From positions 575,121-639,120 of the forward strand of contig NZ_JADDUE010000002.1 of assembly GCF_016526145.1 (NCBI RefSeq): a DNA stretch of 64,000 bases, in the 5' to 3' direction. A program made the position numbers and the translations under genes. Below, piece after piece: positions 16,711 to 25,950 of this stretch. The notes under the pieces are model-generated. The model searched no databases, was not told where the DNA came from, and saw nothing but the letters and a program-made list of their open reading frames with translations. The stretch comes from Saccharopolyspora galaxeae. Lineage in GTDB: Bacteria > Actinomycetota > Actinomycetes > Mycobacteriales > Pseudonocardiaceae. The number at the start of each line of letters is the position of its first letter. Position 1 is the stretch's first letter.

Positions 16711-17859
16711 ATGGACGTCACGCTGACCGAAGACCAGCTGCGCCTGCGCGACGAAGCCGGCCGGTTCGCCGCCGAACGGCTCGCGCCGCACTACCGGGAG
16801 CGGGAACAGCGCGGATCCGTCGAGCCGCAGGTGCGCCGGGAGATGGGCGATCGCGGCTTCATCGCGCCGGAACTGCCCGTCGAGATCGGCGGGCGCGGCC
16901 TGGACCGGGTCACCTCCGGAATCCTCACCGAAGAGATCGCCCGCGGTGACTTCTCGGTGGCCTACCTGCAGGTGGTGGGCTCGCTGGTCGGCCAGATCCT
17001 CGCGAGCGACGTCGCTTCCGAGGTCGCCGCCCGCTGGGTGCCGGGCATCTGCCGCGGAGAGCACATCGTCGGCATCGGCCTGACCGAGCCGCACGCCGGT
17101 TCGGACGCCGGGATGCCGCGGCTGACCGCACGGCGCGACGGCGACGACTACCTGCTCACCGGCACCAAGTCGCTGTCGTTCGGCGGCGACGCGGCCGCCG
17201 CGGTCGTGTTCGCCCGCGCCGGCGAGCAGCAGGTGCGCGGCAAGGGCATCAGCGCGTTCCTGGTGCCGCTGGACCTGCCCGGGGTGACCCGCGAGTCCTA
17301 TTCGGACATGGGCACGCGGGCGGTCGGCCGCGGCGCGGTGCACTTCGACGGCGTGCGGGTTCCTGCGGAGCACCTCCTCGGTGCGGAGGGCAAGGGATTC
17401 TCCGAGGTGCTCCGGGGTTTCGACTTCAGCCGCGCGCTGATCGGCCTGCAGTGCGTCGGAGCCGCGCAGGCCAGCGTCACCGAGACCTGGCGCTACGTCA
17501 GCGAGCGCGAAGCGTTCGACCAGCCGTTGAGCAAGTTCCAAGGGGTCTCGTTCCCGCTGGCCGAGGCGGACACGCGGCTCACCGCGGCGCGGCTGCTGTG
17601 CTACCGGACGCTTTCGCTGCGGGACCGGGGGATGCCGCACACCGCGGAGGCCGCGATGTGCAAGTGGCTCGCGCCGAAGGATTCGTTCGAGGCCATCCAG
17701 AACTGCCTGCTGCTGCACGGCCAGTACGGCTACCGGACCGAGTTGCCGCTGGAGCAGCGGTTGCGCGACGTGCTCGGCCTGCAGATCGGCGACGGCACCG
17801 CGCAGGTCATGAAGTTGATCATCGCCCGGGAGCGGCTCGGGCGGCAGCTGGCTCCCTGA
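16711..17859 (+). CDS. Acyl-CoA dehydrogenase (AliB/BadJ-like)
   Basis: 382 residues with all three acyl-CoA dehydrogenase domains: IGIGLTEPHAGSDAG in the beta domain and LLLHGQYGYRTELPLEQRLR plus DVLGLQIGDGTAQVMKLI in the C-terminal domain. Length and neighbours resemble cyclohexanecarboxyl-CoA dehydrogenase (AliB) of alicyclic-acid pathways, but sequence inspection alone cannot exclude a branched-chain or aryl-alkanoyl substrate. It starts right after a leader ORF and is followed by the SDR gene after 18 bases. Confidence 0.8.
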   Translation: MDVTLTEDQLRLRDEAGRFAAERLAPHYREREQRGSVEPQVRREMGDRGFIAPELPVEIGGRGLDRVTSGILTEEIARGDFSVAYLQVVGSLVGQILASDVASEVAARWVPGICRGEHIVGIGLTEPHAGSDAGMPRLTARRDGDDYLLTGTKSLSFGGDAAAAVVFARAGEQQVRGKGISAFLVPLDLPGVTRESYSDMGTRAVGRGAVHFDGVRVPAEHLLGAEGKGFSEVLRGFDFSRALIGLQCVGAAQASVTETWRYVSEREAFDQPLSKFQGVSFPLAEADTRLTAARLLCYRTLSLRDRGMPHTAEAAMCKWLAPKDSFEAIQNCLLLHGQYGYRTELPLEQRLRDVLGLQIGDGTAQVMKLIIARERLGRQLAP

Positions 17860-17877
17860 GCCGGGTTGGGAGACGAA

Positions 17878-18618
17878 ATGGGACGACTGGAGCACAAGAT
17901 CGCCGCGGTGACCGGCGCGGGCCGCGGCATCGGCCGGGCCATCGCCGAGAAGCTGGCCGCCGAAGGCGCCACCGTCGTGGTCTCGGACATCGACGGGGAG
18001 TCCGCCAACGCCACCGCGGAAGCCGTCGGCGGGGTGGGGCTGCGCACCGACGTCGCCGACGCGGACTCGGTCGAGGCGATGCTCGCGCAGGTCCGGGAAC
18101 GGTTCGGCCGGTTGGACGTGCTGGTCAACAACGCGGGCTGGGACAAGGCCGAACCGTTCGTCGACACCGACGCCGCCGACTGGCACAAGATCGTCGGGAT
18201 CAACCTGTTCGGCACCTTGCACACCACCAAGGCGGCGCTGCCGATGATGATCGAGCAGCAGTCCGGGTCGATCGTGAACCTCGGATCGGACGCGGCCAGG
18301 GTCGGCTCCTCCGGGGAGGCGGTGTACTCGGCGGCCAAGGGCGGTGTCGTGTCGTTCACCAAGACCCTCGCCCGCGAAATGGCCCGCAACAAGATCAACG
18401 TGAACTGCGTGTGCCCCGGCCCTGCCGACACCGAGCTGTTCGCCTCGATCGGCGGGGACGACCCCAAGCTGCGCGAATCGCTGATCAAGGCCATCCCGTT
18501 CCGGCGGCTGGCGGATCCGGCCGATCTCGCCAACACCGTGGCGTTCTTCGCCTCGGACGAGGCCGGATACCTCACCGGGCAGACCATCAGCGTCAGCGGC
18601 GGCCTCACGATGAGCTGA
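17878..18618 (+). CDS. SDR oxidoreductase (BadH-like 2-hydroxyacyl-CoA dehydrogenase)
   Basis: 246 residues from the ATG at 17878 (GGGAG just upstream). A classical short-chain dehydrogenase: the NAD-binding TGAGRGIG, then NNAGWDKAEPF, catalytic Ser near NLGSDAARVGSSGEAVYSAAKGG with the YxxxK pair (YSAAK), and a C-terminus TGQTISVSGGLTMS. The NNAGWDKAEPF and SVSGGLTM segments are typical of BadH-type 2-hydroxycyclohexanecarboxyl-CoA dehydrogenases as I recall them. It would oxidise the hydroxyacyl-CoA formed by the hydratase of the same cluster. Confidence 0.82.
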   Translation: MGRLEHKIAAVTGAGRGIGRAIAEKLAAEGATVVVSDIDGESANATAEAVGGVGLRTDVADADSVEAMLAQVRERFGRLDVLVNNAGWDKAEPFVDTDAADWHKIVGINLFGTLHTTKAALPMMIEQQSGSIVNLGSDAARVGSSGEAVYSAAKGGVVSFTKTLAREMARNKINVNCVCPGPADTELFASIGGDDPKLRESLIKAIPFRRLADPADLANTVAFFASDEAGYLTGQTISVSGGLTMS

Positions 18619-18685
18619 TCCGGGCCGCGGCGCCACCGGAACGGCCGAGTCAGCAGCCGTGCACCTCGATGCGGAGGGAATCAGC

Positions 18686-20326
<1,641 letters not shown>

Positions 20327-20349
20327 TCCGCACCCAGGGAAGGACCGCC

Positions 20350-21147
20350 ATGGATTTCTCCGCTTACCGGCAACTCCGCTTCGAGCGCCGCGACAACGGA
20401 GTTCTGCTGATCACGCTGGATCAGCCGCAGAAGTACAACGCCACCGACGAGGAGATGCACAACGAACTCGCCCGGGTGTGGGCCGATGTCTCGGCCGACC
20501 CGGAAACGCGGGTGGCGGTGGTGACCGGCGCGGGCAAGGCGTTCTCCGCCGGTGGCGACCTGGACATGGTGCAGCGGATGGCCGGGGACCACGACCGCGT
20601 CTCGCGGATGCTCTCCGAGATGAGCGACATGGTCTACAACATCATCAACTGCGAGAAGCCGGTCGTCTCGGCGATCAACGGCGTCGCGGTCGGCGCCGGA
20701 ACGGTCGTGGCGCTGCTGGCCGACATCTCGATCTGCGCCGAGGACGCCAAGCTCGGCGACGGCCACGTGAAGCTAGGCGTCGCCGCCGGGGACCACGCCG
20801 CGATCCTGTGGCCGCTGCTGTGCGGCATGGCCAAGGCCCGGTACTACCTGCTCACCGGCGAAATGCTCAGCGGTGCGGAAGCCGAGCGGATCGGCATGGT
20901 CAGCCGCGCGCTGCCCCGCGAGCAGGTGCTCGAGGAGTCGCTGCGGGTCGCGGACGGGCTGGCCACCGGATCGCAACCGGCGATCCGGTGGACCAAGCGG
21001 GCGTTGAGCAACTGGCTCAAGACGGCCGGGCCGATCTTCGACCAGTCCGCTGCCTACGAAATGCTCTGCTTCATGGGGCCGGACGTGCCCGAGGGCGCCG
21101 CCGCGCTGGCCGAGAAGCGGCAGCCCGATTTCCCGTCCGCCCGCTGA
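20350..21147 (+). CDS. Enoyl-CoA hydratase/isomerase family protein
   Basis: 265 residues from the ATG at 20350. The crotonase fold is clear: the oxyanion-hole segment [13 protein letters not shown] and [29 protein letters not shown]. At the usual second catalytic Glu region it reads [15 protein letters not shown], with Asp where many hydratases have Glu or Gly, so the exact reaction (hydration, isomerisation or ring hydrolysis as in BadI) is open. It ends the cluster of dehydrogenase, SDR and ligase and gives it a full beta-oxidation-like set except for a thiolase. Confidence 0.82.
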   Translation: MDFSAYRQLRFERRDNGVLLITLDQPQKYNATDEEMHNELARVWADVSADPETRVAVVTGAGKAFSAGGDLDMVQRMAGDHDRVSRMLSEMSDMVYNIINCEKPVVSAINGVAVGAGTVVALLADISICAEDAKLGDGHVKLGVAAGDHAAILWPLLCGMAKARYYLLTGEMLSGAEAERIGMVSRALPREQVLEESLRVADGLATGSQPAIRWTKRALSNWLKTAGPIFDQSAAYEMLCFMGPDVPEGAAALAEKRQPDFPSAR

Positions 21148-21245
21148 TCCGCGAGATCACCGGCTGCGCACAGCAGCGCGTGCCGCCGGATCGGATCGGC
21201 GGCACGCGGTCGGGCCGTCCTCGCAGCTCGGCCCGGGCCTCGGGC

Positions 21246-21647
21246 TCAGCCGCGGAACAGCGCGGCGATGCTGCTCGGTAGCTGGGCCACCGTGTCGTCG
21301 ACTTCCCCCGGCTCCGTCCAGGAGCGCACCGTCGAGAGCACTGCTCGGACCTGCTGCTCGGTGGTGTCGAGGTCGGTGGTGTAGATGTCCGCGCTGACCC
21401 GGTCCAGGAACCCGTTCTTGTCCACCTGGCGGGCCTGGCCGCTGCGGTCGTGCACCGCGTCGCGGGCCTCCTTCGGCAGCGGTTCCACGAGTTCGTCCAG
21501 CTCACCGGCGGTGATGCTCTCGCCGAGGGTGCGCAGCGTGGCGCGCACCAGCGTCTCGGCCTCGGCCGTCGACTCGACGCCGGAGGCGCGGCGGACCTCG
21601 CCGACGAACGATTGCCACTGCGGACTGCTCTGCACGCTTTCGGTCAT
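21246..21647 (-). CDS. DUF2267 protein (second of a tandem pair)
   Basis: 133 residues from the ATG at 21647; a second ATG at 21653 lies too close to the AGGAAGG site. A helical DUF2267 domain of unknown function. It pairs with the upstream DUF2267 gene, and the 18 codons between that gene's TGA and this ATG are open in the same frame, reading a Pro/Gly/Gln-rich linker with a QYPGR repeat. It ends FLDRVSADIYTTD ... LPSSIAALFRG, parallel to LPSSYAPLFG in its neighbour, so the two arose by duplication. Confidence 0.72.
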   Translation of the reverse strand: MTESVQSSPQWQSFVGEVRRASGVESTAEAETLVRATLRTLGESITAGELDELVEPLPKEARDAVHDRSGQARQVDKNGFLDRVSADIYTTDLDTTEQQVRAVLSTVRSWTEPGEVDDTVAQLPSSIAALFRG

Positions 21648-21662
21648 CGCCATTCCTTCCTG

Positions 21663-21707
21663 CCTGCCGGGATACTGCCTGCCGGGGTACTGCTCGCCGG
21701 GCGCCGT
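21663..21707 (-). repeat. 15-bp units between the two DUF2267 genes
   Basis: Two nearly identical 15-base units (21663-21677 and 21678-21692) and a degenerate third fill the gap between the two genes. Read on the minus strand they give QYPGR twice, in frame with both genes. They have the same unit length as the repeats in ileS and in the small ORF at 35621. Confidence 0.65.
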
Positions 21708-22088
21708 TCAGCCGAACAGCGGCGCGTACGAAGACGGCAGCTGCGAGCGCAGGTCTTCGAGTTCACCGCGGCTCACGAACTGCGCCATCGTGCCCACCAC
21801 CGCGTGCGCGTGCTCCCGCGCGAGATCCGGGTTCGAGTTCGGGCCTTCCTGATCGGCGATCCGTTCCAGGAAGTCGTCGAAGTCGTCCCGGTTCTCGGCC
21901 GAGCCGGTGCGTTCCAGCAGCGGGTCCTTGAGCTGTTCGGGAAGCTGGTCGGCCAGGTCGCGCGGTTCCTGCCCGGCCAGCCGCTGGCCGAGCGTGGACA
22001 GCACGATGCGGGTGGTCTGCTCGGCTTCGGCGTTGTCCGGCAGCGCGGTCCGCCGGCGCACCGTTGCGAGGAACTCGTCGTAGTTCAT
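21708..22088 (-). CDS. DUF2267 protein (first of a tandem pair)
   Basis: 126 residues, ATG after GGAGGCG. A DUF2267 domain with the hallmark layout MNYDEFLATVRRR, QTTRIVLSTLGQRL, DLADQLPEQLKD, FDDFLERIADQEG and LRSQLPSSYAPLFG. DUF2267 proteins are small, soluble and often linked with stress or envelope genes; function is unknown. Its TGA (21708-21710) is the only stop between it and the following DUF2267 module in this frame. Confidence 0.75.
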   Translation of the reverse strand: MNYDEFLATVRRRTALPDNAEAEQTTRIVLSTLGQRLAGQEPRDLADQLPEQLKDPLLERTGSAENRDDFDDFLERIADQEGPNSNPDLAREHAHAVVGTMAQFVSRGELEDLRSQLPSSYAPLFG

Positions 22089-22192
22089 GTCGCCTCCGCT
22101 TCCTGGATCGGCCCGCGACTTCCGGGTCGCGATCCGGTCGGGCGGTTCCGGGCCCGGTGTGCCCGGAGCCCGGCGGGCGCAAACTCGCCCGG

Positions 22193-23782
22193 CTACCGGC
22201 GGGCGGGCGTGGCGTCGAGCAGTGCGTAGGCCCGGTGCGAGAGCTCCAGCAGCTCCTCGGTCGGCAGCTCGGACGGGCGCACCTCACCGGCGGCGACGTC
22301 GTGGGCCTCGTGCAGTTCGACCAGCGCCGAGCGCAGCCGCGCAGGCTGCAGCGGCCGGGACTCGCTCAACCTGCGCACCCGCGTCAGCGCGGCCTGCACC
22401 CGCGACAACCACGCGCGGTTCGGCAGCGCCCAGGCCACGGCCACCGCGATCGCGGCGCCCAGCAGCGTCGCCCAGAACCGGTTCCAGCCGAGCACGCCCG
22501 GGTCGGAGGCGGTTCCCAGCGCGCTGACCAGCAGCGCCACCGGTGTCGCGAACAGCAGGCCGAACGCGTAGTTGACGGTGACCGTCATCTCCGCACCCCA
22601 CTGCAGCACGGCCAGCAGCACCACCAGCACCCATGCCGGCGGCCCGGCGTGCAGCACGGCCACCGCGACCAGCACTCCGAGGACCGTGCCGCAGACCCGT
22701 TGCAGCATCCGCGGAACCGAACCAGCGGTGCTGGTCGCCTGCAGGATCGAGACCGCGGACACCGCCGCCCAGTAGGTCTGCTCGATGCCGAGCAGACCGG
22801 CCGCGACACCGGCCAGCAGGGCGGCCAGGACGACCCGGGCCGCGTACGGCATCAACCACGACTTCACCCGGTGCGGCAGCAGCGCAGCCCGCAGCACGTC
22901 CCGGATGATCCACCAGCGCGACACCGGCGTCGGCGGGACCGCCGGCGCGGACTCCCGTCCGTGCGGCTCGGCGAAGGGACGACCGGCGCGGACTTCGCGC
23001 GCGGCGGTTCTGACCTCGTGCACCTGCACCGCGGGGGCGTCCGGGCTCAGCAGCGCCTCGCAGTTTTCGACCGCGCGCACGAGGTCGCGGTGCGGCCCGG
23101 TGTCGCGCTGCCGCCTGCCGACGAGTGCGACGCCGTTCCAGGCGGTCTCCACCGCGACCGCGGCGCGGTGCCGCAGCGCGAGGTCGGCGCGGTCGGCGAG
23201 CGCGTCCGCCGTCGCGTCCAGCGCCGCGGCCACCGCGCGCCGCTGCGGATTCAGCCCGCTCGCCGCCGTGCCCAGCACGGTCACCGTCCACGCGAACGCC
23301 GTGGACGCGACGATCGTCAGGAAGTGGGCACCGAGCCCGGCGGCCTGCAGCGGCAGGTGCGAACAGGCGCCGACGGCGAACGTGAAGATCAATCCACCGG
23401 GCGGTCCGATCTTGACCGCGGTGGCCGCGACCGTGCCGATCGCTCCGGCCAAGGCGGTGGCCAGCATCGCGATCGGCTCGTGCCACGGCTGCCCGCCCGC
23501 GAACACCGCGATCAGGTCGCCGGTGGTCACCGCCGCCACCATGCCGATCGCCACCACGCCCAACGTGCGGGCTTGCCGCGGATGCGCCTCGTTGCGGCAG
23601 TGCACGCTGGTGAGCGCGCCGAACACCGCGCCGGGCAGCAGGTCCAGCCGCCCGATGGCCAGCAGCACGCCGAGCGGGACCGCCATCGACAGCAACGCGC
23701 GTCCGGCGGGCCAGGCCAGCGGGCCGCCGGGGCGCAGCCGGAAGGCGTCGGAGACGTTGCGGGTCAGCACGGTTGTCGGCAC
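22193..23782 (-). CDS. FUSC family inner-membrane protein
   Basis: 529 residues from a GTG at 23782. Two membrane blocks of about six helices each (roughly residues 20-160 and 310-450) are separated by a soluble helical region, the layout of FUSC/aromatic-acid exporter (YccS/AaeB-like) proteins. The second block contains the FUSC signature ARVVLAALLAGVAAGLLGIEQTYWAAVSAV. Such proteins are linked to efflux of aromatic acids. It is divergent from a MarR gene across a 45-base gap holding a perfect palindrome, so export of a small aromatic compound under MarR control is likely. Confidence 0.78.
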   Translation of the reverse strand: MPTTVLTRNVSDAFRLRPGGPLAWPAGRALLSMAVPLGVLLAIGRLDLLPGAVFGALTSVHCRNEAHPRQARTLGVVAIGMVAAVTTGDLIAVFAGGQPWHEPIAMLATALAGAIGTVAATAVKIGPPGGLIFTFAVGACSHLPLQAAGLGAHFLTIVASTAFAWTVTVLGTAASGLNPQRRAVAAALDATADALADRADLALRHRAAVAVETAWNGVALVGRRQRDTGPHRDLVRAVENCEALLSPDAPAVQVHEVRTAAREVRAGRPFAEPHGRESAPAVPPTPVSRWWIIRDVLRAALLPHRVKSWLMPYAARVVLAALLAGVAAGLLGIEQTYWAAVSAVSILQATSTAGSVPRMLQRVCGTVLGVLVAVAVLHAGPPAWVLVVLLAVLQWGAEMTVTVNYAFGLLFATPVALLVSALGTASDPGVLGWNRFWATLLGAAIAVAVAWALPNRAWLSRVQAALTRVRRLSESRPLQPARLRSALVELHEAHDVAAGEVRPSELPTEELLELSHRAYALLDATPARR

Positions 23783-23803
23783 CCTGCCAAGCTAGCCAAA
23801 AAA

Positions 23804-23818
23804 GTTCACTAGTGAAAC
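23804..23818 (+). promoter_or_regulatory. MarR-type operator between FUSC and MarR genes
   Basis: TTCACTAGTGAA (23805-23816) is a perfect 12-base palindrome flanked by G and A-C, so GTTCAC...GTGAAAC. It is the only palindrome in the 45-base divergent gap and lies 9 bases before the MarR start. Binding there would block both promoters. Confidence 0.65.
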
Positions 23819-23827
23819 GATGGTGAG

Positions 23828-24322
23828 ATGAACCGAACACCGGATCTCATCGACGCGGCCCGGGAGCAATGGAGCGGGATCCACCCCGATGTCGACACCG
23901 CCAGCATCGAAGTGATCGGCCGGGTGCTGCGCGCGGCCGCGGTGCTGCGGCGCAAGCTCGACAGCACGATCGCCGAGGACGGGCTCAACCGCGCCGAGTT
24001 CGACCTGCTGTGCGCGCTGCGGCGCAGCGGTGGGCCGGTCACGCCGGGGCGGCTGAACGAGCTCACCGTCTCGTCCGGTGCGGCGACCACGAAACGCCTC
24101 CAGCAGCTCGCGGACCGCGGCCTCGTGCAGCGCTCCACCGATGCCCGGGATCGGCGCAGCGCGCGGGTGCAGCTGACCGAGCACGGGCAGGAGGTGATCG
24201 ACGGGATCTTCCCGCGTGCGATCGCCGCGGAGCGGTCGCTGCTGACGGGCTTGACCACTCGGCAGCAGAAGGCCCTGGCGGGCAACTTGGCGGAGCTGCT
24301 GCACGCCGTCGAAGGGCCTTGA
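23828..24322 (+). CDS. MarR family transcriptional regulator
   Basis: 164 residues with a central winged helix-turn-helix: VTPGRLNELTVSSGAATTKRLQQLADRGLVQR and the wing DARDRRSARVQLTEHG. N- and C-terminal helices would form the dimer. It is divergent from the FUSC exporter with a palindromic operator between, the typical layout of a MarR repressor released by the compound that the exporter removes. Confidence 0.88.
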   Translation: MNRTPDLIDAAREQWSGIHPDVDTASIEVIGRVLRAAAVLRRKLDSTIAEDGLNRAEFDLLCALRRSGGPVTPGRLNELTVSSGAATTKRLQQLADRGLVQRSTDARDRRSARVQLTEHGQEVIDGIFPRAIAAERSLLTGLTTRQQKALAGNLAELLHAVEGP

Positions 24323-24410
24323 GCGGGGGCCTCCCGTGATGCTGCGAGCGGCGCTCCCATTGCTCAGCAGAAGAAAATCTTTCGGCGATAAGCTGATGTT
24401 ACGGGGAATA

Positions 24411-24440
24411 TTGCGTCGATAGCACGTTAGTTGTCATAGT
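24411..24440 (+). promoter_or_regulatory. Candidate promoter of lat
   Basis: TTGCGT (24411-24416) and CATAGT (24435-24440) are 18 bases apart in an unusually AT-rich 170-base gap before the lysine aminotransferase gene, giving a leader of about 45 bases with AGGAGG before the ATG. Confidence 0.35.
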
Positions 24441-24491
24441 TTTCCGTAGTTGATGCGACCGCTACCGCGGCTGCAGAACGAGGAGGCTGAC

Positions 24492-25850
24492 ATGACGACC
24501 CAGCAGGAAGCCGTTCTCACTCCCACCCCGACCACCCCGACGACCGCTGCGACCGGAGCCGTGCCCGCGCTGCGGGCGCAGGTGACCGGCGACCTGCTGG
24601 ACATCGTGGTGGACCTCGACTCGGGCGACGGCTGCCGGCTGCGCGACCTGCGCGACGGCACCGAGTACCTGGACATGACGATGTTCTTCAGCTCCGCCCC
24701 GCTCGGGCACGGCCACCCCGGCCTGCGCGCGGCGGAGTTCGAGGCCGAGCTGCTGCGCGCGGCCCGGATCAAGCCGTCCAACCCGGACTTCGCCACCGTC
24801 GAGCAGGCGCGGTTCGCCGAGACGTTCCGCCGCGTGGCGGGCGTGCCGGAGCTGCCGCTGCTGTTCCTCATCGACGGCGGAACGCTGGCGGTGGAGAACG
24901 CGCTGAAGGTGGCCTTCGACTGGAAGACCAAGCGCAACGCCCGCACCGGACTCGCCGTGCGCGGCAGCCGGGTGCTGCACCTGGAGCGCGCCTTCCACGG
25001 CCGCAGCGGGTACACGCTGTCGCTGACCAACACCGACCCGGCCAAGATCCGCGACTACCCGATGTTCGACTGGCCGCGGATTCCCAGCCCCGCCGTCGAT
25101 CCCGGTCCGCGCTGGGACAGCCCGGAACTGCTGCCCGAGGAGAAGGTCGCGCTGGACGCCGCGGAATCCGCGCTGCGCCGGTACGGGGCGGAGGTCGCGT
25201 GCTTCGTCTACGAGCCGATCCAGGGCGAAGGCGGCGACCGGCACCTGCGGCCCCGGTTCCTGCGGGCGATGCAGGAGCTGTGCCGCGAACACGACGTGCT
25301 CACCGTCGCCGACGAGGTGCAGACCGGCGCGTTGACCGGCGGGGCGTGGGCGCACGAGGCGCTCGGGCTCGAGCCGGACCTGGTCGCGTTCGGCAAGCGG
25401 ATGCAGGTGTGCGGGGTGCTCGGCGGGCGCCGGGTGCTGGAGGTCGCCGACAACGCCTTCCGGGAAGCCAGCCGGATCAGCTCCACCTGGGGCGGTTCGC
25501 TGGTGGACATGGTGCGTGCCACGCGCATCCTGGAGATCATCGAGCGGGACGGGCTGTTCGAGCGCAGCCGCGAAATCGGTGCGCTGCTGCTGACCGAGCT
25601 GCGCGAGCTGGCCGCCGAGTTCCCGAGCCTGCTCACCGCCCCGCGCGGGCGCGGGCTGATGTGCGCGGTGACCTTCCGCGACCCCGAGCTCCGGAACAGG
25701 GCGATCGCCGCGGCCCGAACCGATCACCGCACGCTTTTCCTGCCGTCCGGCCCGGATTCCCTGCGGTTCCGCCCGCCGCTGTCGGCGGACCCGTCCGAAC
25801 TCACCGCCGCCGTAGCCGCGCTCCGCGCCACCCTCACCAGCTTGCCCTGA
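24492..25850 (+). CDS. lat: L-lysine 6-aminotransferase
   Basis: 452 residues from ATG 24492, 5 bases after AGGAGG. A class III PLP aminotransferase: YEPIQGEGGDRH, the DEVQTG motif binding the cofactor, and the Schiff-base lysine K302 in AFGKRMQVCGV. Motifs and length match Mtb Lat (Rv3290c, about 449 residues, Lys300). It transfers the epsilon amino group of lysine to 2-oxoglutarate, giving piperideine-6-carboxylate. In mycobacteria an Lrp-type regulator lies beside lat; none is present here. In beta-lactam producers this enzyme opens the route to alpha-aminoadipate, but no such genes are in view. Confidence 0.92.
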   Translation: MTTQQEAVLTPTPTTPTTAATGAVPALRAQVTGDLLDIVVDLDSGDGCRLRDLRDGTEYLDMTMFFSSAPLGHGHPGLRAAEFEAELLRAARIKPSNPDFATVEQARFAETFRRVAGVPELPLLFLIDGGTLAVENALKVAFDWKTKRNARTGLAVRGSRVLHLERAFHGRSGYTLSLTNTDPAKIRDYPMFDWPRIPSPAVDPGPRWDSPELLPEEKVALDAAESALRRYGAEVACFVYEPIQGEGGDRHLRPRFLRAMQELCREHDVLTVADEVQTGALTGGAWAHEALGLEPDLVAFGKRMQVCGVLGGRRVLEVADNAFREASRISSTWGGSLVDMVRATRILEIIERDGLFERSREIGALLLTELRELAAEFPSLLTAPRGRGLMCAVTFRDPELRNRAIAAARTDHRTLFLPSGPDSLRFRPPLSADPSELTAAVAALRATLTSLP

Positions 25851-25861
25851 CGCTTTCACCA

Positions 25862-25914
25862 GGAGTGAACGGACTGTTCGCCCAGTCTATTGGGACGAAC
25901 GGTCCGTTCACTCC
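25862..25914 (+). repeat. Palindromic intergenic element, copy B
   Basis: The arms begin GGAGTGAACGGACTGTTCGC and end GACGAACGGTCCGTTCACTC plus C around the centre CCCAGTCTATTGGG. It fills the gap between the convergent lat and pmt genes, 11 bases after the lat stop and 36 bases before the pmt stop, and would fold into a stem of more than 20 bp on either strand. See copies A, C and D. Confidence 0.85.
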
Positions 25915-25950
25915 GGACGAACTTGGGCGGAGCACCCAAGGGAAACCGGG

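Noticed and set aside
24492-25850. Start of a beta-lactam biosynthesis cluster
   Set aside because: lat alone is common in actinobacteria; no ACV synthetase, isopenicillin N synthase or related gene is in view.
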